DNA of 64,000 bases. It comes from Eurosta solidaginis (lineage: Eukaryota; Arthropoda; Insecta; Diptera; Tephritidae). Position numbers and translations under genes: made by a program. The stretch covers positions 175,722,672 through 175,786,671 of the forward strand of contig NC_090322.1 in NCBI RefSeq assembly GCF_040869045.1, written 5' to 3'. The notes under the pieces were generated by a model. That model searched no databases and had not been told where the DNA came from. It saw nothing but the letters and a program-made list of their open reading frames with translations. This document shows, piece after piece, positions 1-9,096 of this stretch (positions are counted from its first letter, which is position 1; every line of letters starts with the position of its first letter).

Positions 1-1609
1 CTCGCAGGTACTTTTGATTTTGATTTATTTGGCACATTCGATCTATCAACCTTTGCCTTTGACTTTCGTGGTCTTTGTCGAGTCTTTTCCACCAGTACCC
101 GATTACTGCTGAACCCTTTTTCCAAACTAAAGTTAAGTGGTATGTCCTGGTTCTTATAGCGCATAATTTTTCTCCGCATATCGATCCTGACGTCATGGTC
201 AACCAAGAAGTCCACTCCCAATATGACTTCATCAACGATCTCTGCCACAACGAATTTGTGTAGAACCATGACCTCCCCAATTAAGACCTCACATATCACT
301 TCTCCCTGAACTCGGTTATACTCCCCAGTGACCGTACGAAACTTTGCTCCAGGTAACGGTTTTACTCTCCTGTTGACCAAGGCAGATCGGATCAAGGAAT
401 GAGATGCGCCCGTATCTACAGTCAGTACTCGTTCTTTGCCATCCACATTCCCTCTGACGGTAAGACTGCTCGATTTTCTATCAATCTGCGACACAGATAT
501 CACAGGACATTCAATAGCCGGGGCAAGTTTTCGTTCTTTACATTCGACACGCTCTTGCTCATTTCCGCCAGCTTTGCGTTTACGGCCACCCACATTGTTG
601 GAACTATTAGGACCAAGATCGCAATGACGTGCAATGTGACCTGGGTTGCCGCACTTGAAACATTTAATAACTCCGGCATTCTTCTGTTGAGATCCCTTCA
701 GTGCTTCCAAAATTGTGTCTACCCACTCTGGCCTTTCTACTTCCACACGGCGTGCTTTGAAAACTGGCTTACACAGAAGCGACGCTGTTTCCTGAATCAG
801 AGCTTGTGACACCGTTTCTGCGAATGTTGGCTTTGGGTTTGCGTATGTAGCTCGCTTTGTTTCGGCGTCCCGTATGCCATTTATAAAGCTCTGAATTTTT
901 ACCCTTTCAGTGTATTCCACGGGTGCGTCCGCATTCGCTAAATGTGCTAGCCTTTCAATATCCGACGCAAACTCTTGCAATGTTTCACCAGGCCTCTGGA
1001 AGCGGTTCAGCAACTCCATTTGGTATATCTGTCTCCTATACTCAGTTCCGTATCGTCTCTCTAGAGCGCTCATCAATGTTTCGTAGTGGTTCCGCTCGTA
1101 CTCTGGGATGGTCTGTAAGAATTCCGCGGCAGGCCCTTTCAGTGCCACGAACAGAGCTGCAACTTTATCTTCAGCATTCCATTGGTTTACTGGTGCGGTC
1201 TTCTCAAACTGTAGCTTAAAGACCTGGAAAGGAACAGAACCGTCAAAGGATGGTGTTTTTACCTTTGGATTACTAGTTGAAACTGCTGGGCGATTTAGTT
1301 GCAACTGCTCGATACGTCCTCTCAAAGCATACACCTCGGCCTCGATTTTTTCTTCAAACTGTAAAATTTTTGTATCTTGCGCCTCCAACTTCGAGGAAAT
1401 ACGTCCTTCTTGCTCTTCCAGTTGAGCAGAGATCTGCGATGATATCTGTGCTGAAATTTGAGCCGACATTTCGGATATCCGTGCCTCTTGTGCTTCCATC
1501 TTCGGTGTAATCTGTGTCGACATTTCTGACATACGCGTTTTCTGTTCTTCTAGTTGTGTTTCCATCTTAGATGTTATATCTGTCTTTTGCGATTCCAGTT
1601 GAGATGACA
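1..1609 (-). CDS. Element A gag body and protease, copy 1 (cut by window edge)
   Basis: Minus-strand open frame identical over the shared part to the complete 626-codon frame at 16,187-18,067. It holds the N-terminal coiled coil with repeated MSAQIS-type heptads, the retrotransposon gag domain, a CCHC zinc knuckle and the start of the aspartic protease (DTGAS). The C-terminal end runs off the left edge of the window. It belongs to a Ty3/gypsy element whose gag is interrupted immediately upstream by the large TX element at 1,613-6,087. The first methionine here is internal to the original gag; the true gag start lies at 6,377. Confidence 0.85.
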
Positions 1610-1862
1610 TGTTGTTACGGTCTGCTGCTACGGTCTACGGCTACGATCCACTTGGGAGCGTGTTCACGCGAACACACCTAGCGATGTGGGGAAAGTTGCG
1701 ATAAAAAGATATCGAAAAAAACAAGAAAAAGACAGACCGGCCATCACTACGAAAAAAATCGGCCCTTTTGAAGATTGAGTTTCCGCCGTATACACATAAG
1801 CAAAAGAAAAAATTTGGTAAGAAAAACTAAATCAAGAAAAATCGCCGAGTTGCCGGCCAAAT

Positions 1863-2035
1863 CGACACCAAATTAGATGATGGCGGTAAAACGTATTCAC
1901 CGATGGTGTTTTTAAATGATTATTGGGACTTACAACGTGAACATTTTCCCATCAATGAAACAACGCCAGAATTAGATCTGCATTTTAACCTATCAACCAT
2001 TAGGCATGTTCAAGTGGCAATTGTATGCTGCGCAG
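1863..2035 (+). pseudogene. CLPTM1-family exon fragment captured in TX
   Basis: The plus strand reads an exon-like peptide with FLNDYWDLQ, FPINET and, after a 1-nt frame change near 2,004, MFKWQLYAAQ. These match in order the conserved extracellular block of cleft lip and palate transmembrane protein 1 (CLPTM1) family proteins, where FNDYW, PIN and WQLYAAQ are hallmarks. Only about 57 codons are present and the frame shift leaves it non-coding. No introns or other CLPTM1 exons are visible nearby. It lies in antisense orientation relative to TX and is absent, as far as can be seen, from the other TX insertion. Family recognition is from memory. Confidence 0.6.
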
Positions 2036-2629
2036 AAATAACGAAAAAAAAGGGGGGAATTGGGTGGTAATATATCTTAACCTAGGAGGACACTACCACC
2101 GGCGTAAAGGCCAGCACGAAGCTTTATCGCCACCTGGGTCTTTTGTTCACCTCGGACCACCGCGCCAACCACCACCAACGGTGCCTACTCTTACCACGGG
2201 CTCCCCCTGTGGGTTAGGGGTTAGAATATGCCCACGGTAGGTATACCGGTCGTAAAAGGCGACCATAATACCATGGGTACCCAATCCATGAGTAAGGTGT
2301 TTTACTCGAAAGGTAGCAGGGTGGACGCGGTGTATCACCCTGTGAGACCCTAGGCTAGGTCTTTATAAAAACTGCTACCGCGGGAGCAGGAGAAGCCAGT
2401 GTGATCTGGTGCACTGCATCAAACGATGCTTTGTACTCAGGTCTCACCTCCTGTCCTGGGATGGCCCCCTTGTGGGAGCATCGCGGTGGCTGTGGTTTCA
2501 AATAGAGTTCACTTATGACACACGCTCTGAGTAGACTTGTTTTCCCTTGGGGACCTAAGACCCAAGGGAATTCGGTCTCATGCTTGCCACGGCAGTCCCA
2601 ATTTCATTGAGAAACTGACCCTGAGGGGC

Positions 2630-3230
2630 AGATGACAGGTTGGTCACATCCCTTAATTTGTGACAAATATGCTGCAAATAAGTTGACGAAAGATGGTGAA
2701 GGAACGCATGTCTATCGTCAGCCGAAAAACAATCGATAATTGTACGAGGGGGCCGGTGCTCATCTCGTCTTTTGAGATGTTTGAGGCTGCTTTAGACTGC
2801 GTAAGCGAATAGGAGGCGTTCGCTGTGTGGATGGCCACATCCTATATGTGGCAAGATTTGACGTTGTCAAATTACTGCAGTGTGGCGGACTGCAATGCAA
2901 GGATATTGCTGGGGCAGGTACTCGGTACTTACAGGTCTGTGAGCGGAAAAGGTTGGACACATCCCTTAATTGTGGTAGGAGTTTATTTGGAGGCATATCG
3001 GTGCATAATTGTTGCGTAATTGAGTGGAAATTGGAGCGAAATTAGTAGCAAAAATGGAAGCAAATAGTAGACAATATGGCACACAATGTTTGTCAACGTA
3101 GTGTGGCCTCAAGCGATGTCGAGGGGCATTGTTGAGGCGGGCACTCGGCACTCACAGGTCTGTGTGCGGAAAAGGTTGGTCACATCCCTTGATTTAAATT
3201 GTGATGGTGTTTGGTGTTGAAGACGGCGCA
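2630..3230. repeat. Degenerate ~230-bp tandem repeat in TX
   Basis: The phrase GGTTGGTCACATCCCTTAAT recurs near 2,637, 2,951 (with A for T) and 3,174. The last two copies are preceded by similar text (ACAGGTCTGTGNGCGGAAAA), so they mark units of roughly 225 bp. Copy 2 of the tandem duplication differs here by a 13-bp insertion near 19,717. Confidence 0.6.
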
Positions 3231-3769
3231 TAATTGGATGCCAAGCTCACTTTGTTTGTCACTTTAAGCAACATCTAAGCAAAACCAAGCGCCGCCAAAT
3301 ATCTCAATCTGGTTAACTTGTTAACCAGATACCGAGATATCAAAATCAATGAAAGAGGGACCTTGAGGCAAGCACGGAACTCGCGGTGGAGTTGCCGTGC
3401 AACCGGGTGCCATTACCCGAAAATGGAAGAGGAGGATGGATAGTCCTCCTCGGCCAAACCAAGGCTGGTTGACTTGAACACCCCAGCTCACCGCATTGGT
3501 ACCAACTTGTTGGGCCGAAGATCAACGGACATTGATCTGTGTTTTACACCGGAGGTAAGTCTTCACGACAGGGACTCCCGTAATACACGTTCTTTCTTAC
3601 CACGGGCATCACCATCGGTAGTACCTCCCCCAACTCCTTCATAAGCGCAACCACGAGCGCAACAACCATCAGACGTACCGCCACACCAGTTGCAACGCAC
3701 GCAGCGGGGCCACGTACATAGGCTTGAGGCCATTAAGGTTAACACCAACAACAGGCGGTTCCACCGACC

Positions 3770-3965
3770 CCAAGACTAGCGCACCTTTATTAACTGCGCT
3801 CATACCGGCAATAATACCAGCCGCATCCTTGCTAGCCGCGTTCATGCCGGCAATAACACTACTAGCGCATCTTTATTAACTGCGTCCATACCGGCACTAA
3901 CACTACTAGCGCAACCCTTACCAACTACGACCAGATTGGGCTACAATAAACCTACTACAATGACA
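3770..3965 (-). repeat. 45-bp minisatellite inside TX
   Basis: Repeats read on the minus strand as variations of GTAGCCG..ATGG..GTAGC..ATAAGG..GCG. The same array is longer in the 48.4-kb TX copy at about 50,085-50,465, where the 45-bp unit keeps a frame open for several 15-residue repeats. Confidence 0.65.
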
Positions 3966-4859
3966 ATCACAGGACAGCGAATATAGGCCTGCGGGCATTC
4001 CAATTGCGATAACGAACATCAGCGGTTAAAGCGGTGAGTTCGTTCCACTACTGAACTAAAATTATGTAGTTGTAGCCTTAACCTTTTTTTTTAAATTATA
4101 TTTTTGACTCCGCAACATTATATAATGTTAATGCAACCACAACTAAATTAAAAGTGAATTGTTTATATAAAACACAAAGACCAATGTGCTAAATACCTTT
4201 GCACTGTAAATAGGATTGCAATTTGGTGGAAAAATGGAAAAATGAATTCCCTGTAGTTAAAGGCACTAATATTAAAAAAGCATAAAAACAACTCAAGATT
4301 GATAGTAATGTAAAGTTTATGTCCTATAACTAAAAACCACGAAGATCAATTTAACGTAACTATTAAGTGTTGCAAAAAAGGGTATAAAGCTAATTAAAAG
4401 AAAAAAAAAACCCATATTCGAGTATATATCTATGTAATGTTTAAGTCATAGTAAGTTGCCTTTTTTCTACAAGAAAAAAATTTTAACCAACAAAAAAACA
4501 AAGCATATTTTAATGGTCATGGGTGTGCAATTTATACTGCCCGTGAAACAAAGAAAAAGGTGTTTCAGGCATTAAAATCTGCTTTGCGTTGTGGTAAAAT
4601 TTTACTAATACATTTTTTTATTGATGCCATCGTGGCGAATATGATTTTGGAGTGAGCAAAAGTGTTGATATTGTTTCGGTAAGGAATAAAGTTTTATTGG
4701 TAATTCAAGCTCAGTTGCATTATCAGTAAAATGCATTAACTCTATATTAAGAGACGCAAATAACAAGTAATGCGGGTTGGCTTGCGCTAGCAAAACAAAA
4801 CTTTTTGTTGTATACATTTTTTTTTTTGGGTGACTGAGTCGAACTAAACCCGAAACAAT

Positions 4860-5045
4860 ACCAACCCTAACACTTACTTGTAAAACAGTTTACGTTTCAC
4901 TTGAACAAGTAAAACGATTTCAGTAATTGTACTATAAGTTTAAAAGGTTCACGTTTTACCTGAACAGGTGAATGGCTTCGGTAATTTTTCCATGAAGCTA
5001 AAAGCTTACGTTTTGCTTGAGCTTGTGAAACAATATTTTTTGAGG
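4860..5045 (-). repeat. ~58-bp tandem repeats inside TX
   Basis: Degenerate units of about 58 bp carry CGTTTTAC..TGTTCAGGTAAAACGTGAAC-type text. The same array is clearer at 47,030-47,240 and 49,400-49,720. Confidence 0.6.
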
Positions 5046-6091
5046 GGTAGGATTTACCCCAAGTTTAGTCCTAGTTGCGTTTATGACTAATTTCTCAGCG
5101 CATAGTACATATTACTGTCACTATACTATGTGTAATACCGAATTGATGTTTAATTAAACTTAAAGTAATTTTAATACAACAACTATTAATTTTGTAAGGG
5201 GGCCCCAATTAGCAGAAGTTGTATCCAAACTGTACAGCCCTAAGATAGATTTGTAAAAAAGAGAAAAAAAAGGAGAAAAAAGGGCATTTGACCAAAGTTC
5301 TACAAAAAAAAATATTTTCTTTCATTACATATATAGTATATTTTTATTTTAGTACATATATAGCCTTTTGATTGCTATAAAATTTTTTCAAAAAAAATTT
5401 TGTTTATAAGCTTAAATAGGTTCCAAAACCCGTGTAGTAAGAAGTAAGAGAAAACAAAAGAGAAATCTATGTTAGTAGTAATAATGAGCATTGAATAAAT
5501 TTGTTGACAATATGGGAATGCTGACTTCCTTACTTGTTTAGAAGGCACTTAGGGCACACAGGTAAGGGGCCACCGAAAATTTAGGTGCGTCGGTGGCCAT
5601 GGATTTTGAGGGTGGGTAAAGCACCGGGCGTCGCAACCACCCGCGGCGCCCCCTATATATATTCGGCCCTTTTATTTGTATTTTTATTTTTCAGCCGTTT
5701 TTTTTAGTTTGATTTTCAACGTTGGTAACCGGCCATGTCCGGTTCGGTAATTTTTTTTTGCGCTTAGTTTTTTTTTGAAGTTTCTTTTTTTTGAATTTTA
5801 AATTTTTGAATGTTTAACGGTCTGTCCGTGACATCCGGTTCGACCGGATGTTGTTTTAGTTTGAATTTATAAGCGTTTTGAGTCGGTCTCTGCGCTTCTG
5901 TCAGGGTTTTTGATTTTGACAGCTTTCAGTTTTGATAGGCATAATAGGAACTTTTTTCTGTTTATAGCGCAGGAACAGTAAGGTTGGCAAGGACCCGCCC
6001 CACCCGACAATGACTAGCCACTGTGCACCAACACATCATGCCGACCGCCTTCCTTACTGCTTCCATAGTAAAGGCAATTCCATAACAATGT

Positions 6092-6377
6092 TGGTGGATA
6101 TTTGTGATGACATTTCGGACATTTGTGCCGATATTGCAGCCAATATCATGTTCAAGTCTGTGTTCGCCATTGTTTGCGGTGTTTCATTTTTCTCCTCCAA
6201 TTTTGTTGTCTCATCGCCATCAAGATGAAAGACATACTCTTCCACGTCAATTCCTTCTAATTCCATTGCCTCTCGTAGTCGTGCCTGAAGTTAGAGTTTA
6301 ATGCCGGTTGTATTCAATCCACGGTTCTCCAACTCCTTCTTCAGTTGCGGGATCTTCAACTCACTTAACTTTGCCAT
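6092..6377 (-). pseudogene. Element A gag N-terminus with SAP-like motif, copy 1
   Basis: The minus-strand start codon at 6,377 follows the LTR and primer site by about 50 bp. The first 28 codons read as a SAP-type helix-turn-helix start (MAKLSELKIPQLKKELENRG). A stop codon at 6,291-6,293 replaces a sense codon, and the same frame then continues through an acidic stretch (LEGIDVEEYVFHLDGDE) into MSEMSSQIS heptads, the start of the coiled coil found at 1-1,609. SAP motifs bind DNA and occur at the gag start of some Ty3/gypsy lineages. The frame is cut by TX at 6,087. Confidence 0.7.
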
Positions 6378-6411
6378 GTCATTGTTGTCCTCTAGAATTT
6401 ATTCAACAATT

Positions 6412-6428
6412 CCTCTTCTGACACCAAT
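6412..6428 (-). other. Putative primer-binding site of element A
   Basis: Directly after the inner LTR edge (minus strand ...CGTTACA) comes ATTGGTGTCAGAAGAGG. A TGGTGTCAGAAG-type motif immediately downstream of a 5' LTR is typical of Ty3/gypsy tRNA primer sites. Which tRNA matches was not determined. Confidence 0.5.
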
Positions 6429-6926
6429 TGTAACGAATTTACTTGCAAATCCTCTTATTTGCAATCCTCTGCTAAGTTCGAATCACTAAACTGTTGAATA
6501 AATAACTCCAATATTGAACAATGGAAAAATGGCCTCTATTAAAGTACTTCACAATAACACTTATACTTTGCTACTCGCTGGCTTAATAACCAAACTGATT
6601 GATAACACAAATGTAACTCTACTATTGGCCGCCAGATCGCGTGCTTAATCAAACTGATTGATAGCTCAACTCAAACTGAATTACTTTTTACTCGCTTGTG
6701 CCGCTTTTATAGTTTACGCTGCATACATCTAGGCTCTTCTATTTCCAGAACTTACCAACTATTTCGAGTGTTTATAGTTCTCATATAGTTTCTACTTGTT
6801 TACAATTTTCTACTTTTCAGCGTCTCCCAGATGTATGTGAGTTTGTAGTTTACAGTCTCTCGCACACACATAGGCGTATAAGTAAATGCATCTGTGTGTG
6901 ACATCTCTTTCGGCTGCCTTATATAT

Positions 6927-7164
6927 CATTGTGAATGATGACAAAGTGTGATCTCTTCTGCATAAACGTCAAAATTCCAAAGTGATTGGATCACCTGATT
7001 CGTATTTGACTATCGCTGTCTCATTCTGTATCTCTTTCTATCACCCGCTGAAGATAGGCGCCGCCATATTGAAAAGCCTGTCAAAACTCTGAAAAGTAAC
7101 CATATTGAACAGCCTGTCAGGCAGTTGACAGATAAGAGATCACACTTTGTCATCATTCACAATG
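6927..7164. mobile_element. 238-bp MITE, 31-bp perfect TIR, 8-bp target repeat
   Basis: The terminal inverted repeats (6,927-6,957 and 7,134-7,164) are perfect for 31 bp and start CATTGTGAATGATGACAAAG. TTATATAT flanks both sides (6,919-6,926; 7,165-7,172). The unoccupied site, with one TTATATAT, is present in the sister LTR near 15,879. The 8-bp target repeat and CA...TG ends fit a hAT- or P-type non-autonomous element. No coding capacity. Confidence 0.85.
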
Positions 7165-7222
7165 TTATATATGTGTATACATGATTTGATTATTGACGTA
7201 AATACTGCTTGGCATGGCCTTA

Positions 7223-8608
7223 AGGGCGAATTAATGGTGACTTGTAACCATAAAGCCATAACCAGATAAATCAGCTGATCGAACCTACCTTATGGAAAGG
7301 AATGTAATCGATTATTGGTGCCATACCATAACGCTAACGCCATAGACAATCAGTTGGTTTTTGTTTTCTCGCCATATCCATAACCTAAAAATATTTGAGT
7401 TGGTGAATTTAATAACTTTTTTTTAGATTTTCTTTATTGTTTTGGGTACGTTATGACTAAGATACTTATTTTTTGTGGAATATGTTTGTAATTTTTTGCG
7501 TTTTCATCATTTTTATGAAATTTTCACGATTTTTAGGTTAACGCACCATTAATCGATCACATTGAGATGGTTATGGATATGGGTATGGTTACGACTATGG
7601 CGTTAGGGTTAAGGAAGTTAAATTTGGCTTTTAAGCCGGAGTCATTGGTGCCGTATGTCGTATCGCTGTATCCGTATCCCTAACGTAATCAGCTGTTTAT
7701 CGTTAGGACGGTAAACCAAAACCCAATTGTTTGGCTACGATACGGTTACGACCTTAGCGGCACCAATAATCGATTGCATTGATTCTCATAAGGTTGGTCG
7801 AATCAGCTGTTAAAAGGTTACCGATACGGTTACCGATAAAGCACCAATTATTACGTTCCATTGGTGCGTGAACCAGATACGGATAGAAATTTAACAAGCA
7901 AATGCAACAACAACGTTGTGATCCTCATATTTATCTGGTTCAATTTGTGATCCGTATAGCAGTTCTGTTCGTTTCGTTTTCTGTAGTAGATTTTTTGACA
8001 GCTAACCACTTTTGAGTTGGTAGCACTCATGGCTCAACTATATGGTTAGTTCATCTCTATAGCAACAACATACATTTGTTCACATTGCCAAAATCAGAGT
8101 GTTGCTGTTAGACGAATGGAATGGAATGAAAACATAAAACTTAGCAGCATTTGTATGTAGTAAGAAAATGTTTTAAACTCGTTGGTTTCATTTTGAGTTT
8201 TCCATCTCCTTCTGACAATCCCTACTACAGTGAAATGAAAAAAATGAAATAATCTGGTGAGATGAGCCAACCATATAGTTGAGCCATTGTAGCACTGAAC
8301 TAAATATGTGTACATTTGTGTATACATAAAAGAATTCGCCATATTTAAAAGCAAAAACACTGATAGAGTAAACAACTTTAAGATGATGTAAGGAAAATAA
8401 ATAGTTTGCTTACGTGCGAAACTATTTAAATGTTAATAATTCCATCAGTATCTTAAAATTTTGTGTACGTTTCTTCTTATTTTCAACAAAACAGACGTTT
8501 TATATTAGTGCTGCCAGTTCTCATAAAGTTGATCCAGATCGTTCCAATGAGATTTGAGCCAGAGCCAGAGCTCGATAAACCAATGGAACGGCCCTAATGT
8601 CTCCAGCT
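7223..8608. mobile_element. Composite Harbinger-like MITE block in LTR (TTA repeats)
   Basis: The sister LTR reads GGCCTTAGCATTGCC; here the TTA is duplicated (7,220-7,222 and 8,609-8,611) around 1,386 bp. The left end starts AGGGCGAATTAATGG, a terminus also seen near 46,250 and 52,712 and, with GGGCC, near 59,430. The right end is CTCCAGCT, the reverse of the AGCTGGAG terminus of a second family. Inside are many CAGCTG-centred inverted segments and a separate hAT-like MITE (8,028-8,288). TWA 3-bp repeats are characteristic of PIF/Harbinger. It is probably several MITEs nested in each other. Confidence 0.65.
8028..8288. mobile_element. hAT-like MITE (CATGGCTCAA), 8-bp target repeat
   Basis: The ends are CATGGCTCAACTATATGG and, inverted, the matching CCATATAGTTGAGCCAT. 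GTAGCACT flanks both sides (8,020-8,027; 8,289-8,296). It belongs to the same family as the element at 45,133-45,400. Non-coding. Confidence 0.75.
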
Positions 8609-8659
8609 TTAGCATTGCCTTAGTGATGGTATAGCTTGGTGATGCTAATATCCGTGACA

Positions 8660-9096
8660 ATATTTTAATTCTTGATTATCGGAAGTGTTAATTATTCGAA
8701 GTTTTTCGTTCAAGCTTTTATGTAAGCGCTCGATGTCTCCAATACCAGTTTTTCCTGTACTCACTTCTAACTTTACATTTAGTTGTTCACACCACTGCTT
8801 TATATTAATTATTTATACCTTGGTCTTTATCTATTTTAAGTACTTTTGAGGACCCATAACATTAAATACTTTTAATAGCGCGTTTAAAGCTCTTGAGCTA
8901 GCCATTCAGAAATTCAAAAAAAAAAAAAAAAAACAACAACTTCGTTGTTCTAACTAGTGAATTTGGTTTATTTTGAAAGACCGATTTATATAAGTTTTGA
9001 AAAATTACAAAGTCATATTCGTTTGGTATATAAATAGCAGCTTTAAAATTAAGCAGATACTTACTAATTATTTCTTTTATTAATTCAGTGCTAAGT
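8660..9096 (-). pseudogene. Element B integrase remnant, copy 1
   Basis: Frame fragments on the minus strand contain DQGIN, LEVSTGKTGIGDIERLHKSLNEK and RIINTSDNQE, which resemble the DDE integrase core of 17.6/297-type elements (the STGK...G.ERFHKSL region). Stops and deletions interrupt it; the zinc-binding part is not visible. Element A's LTR cuts it at 8,659/8,660. The missing C-terminal part is found at 15,130-15,388 on the far side of element A in copy 2. Confidence 0.6.

Larger units (their letters stand above)
1613..6087 (-). mobile_element. TX element, copy 1: 4.5-kb TGTTA...TAACA-bounded insertion
   Basis: On the minus strand it starts TGTTATGGAATTGC and ends CAGACCGTAACA. It is flanked by a 4-bp direct repeat (ATGT on plus, 1,609-1,612 and 6,088-6,091) and sits in the gag coiled coil of element A; without the insert plus one flanking repeat the gag frame is continuous across the site. 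A second insertion at 48,426-52,365 has the same ends and its own 4-bp repeat. No long ORF, RT, integrase or transposase is visible. Inside are several tandem-repeat blocks, a SINE-like 50-bp core near 2,215-2,275 and a CLPTM1-like exon fragment. TG...CA ends with 4-bp repeats fit a giant solo LTR or LARD of a Ty3/gypsy element, or a Ginger-type DNA transposon; the sequence does not decide. Confidence 0.75.
6429..8659 (-). repeat. 5' LTR of element A, copy 1, with MITE insertions
   Basis: Bounded TGTCAC...TTACA on the minus strand. Compared with the uninterrupted 580-bp LTR at 15,389-15,968 it contains two insertions: a 238-bp MITE plus 8-bp repeat at 6,927-7,172, and a 1.39-kb block at 7,223-8,608 plus a TTA repeat. 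The remaining sequence is almost identical to the other LTR, apart from some differences near the outer end. The outer end abuts the integrase remnant of element B. Confidence 0.8.

Noticed and set aside
2215..2275. GTCGTAAGAGGCGAC core as a piece of 28S or 5S rRNA
   Set aside because: I could not place it in any rRNA I know, and the flanks differ between contexts; left as a repeat core of unknown origin.
1613..6087. TX as a Polinton/Maverick or Helitron
   Set aside because: Polintons have AG...CT ends with 6-bp target repeats and carry polB/integrase; Helitrons make no target repeat. Neither fits TGTTA...TAACA with 4-bp repeats.
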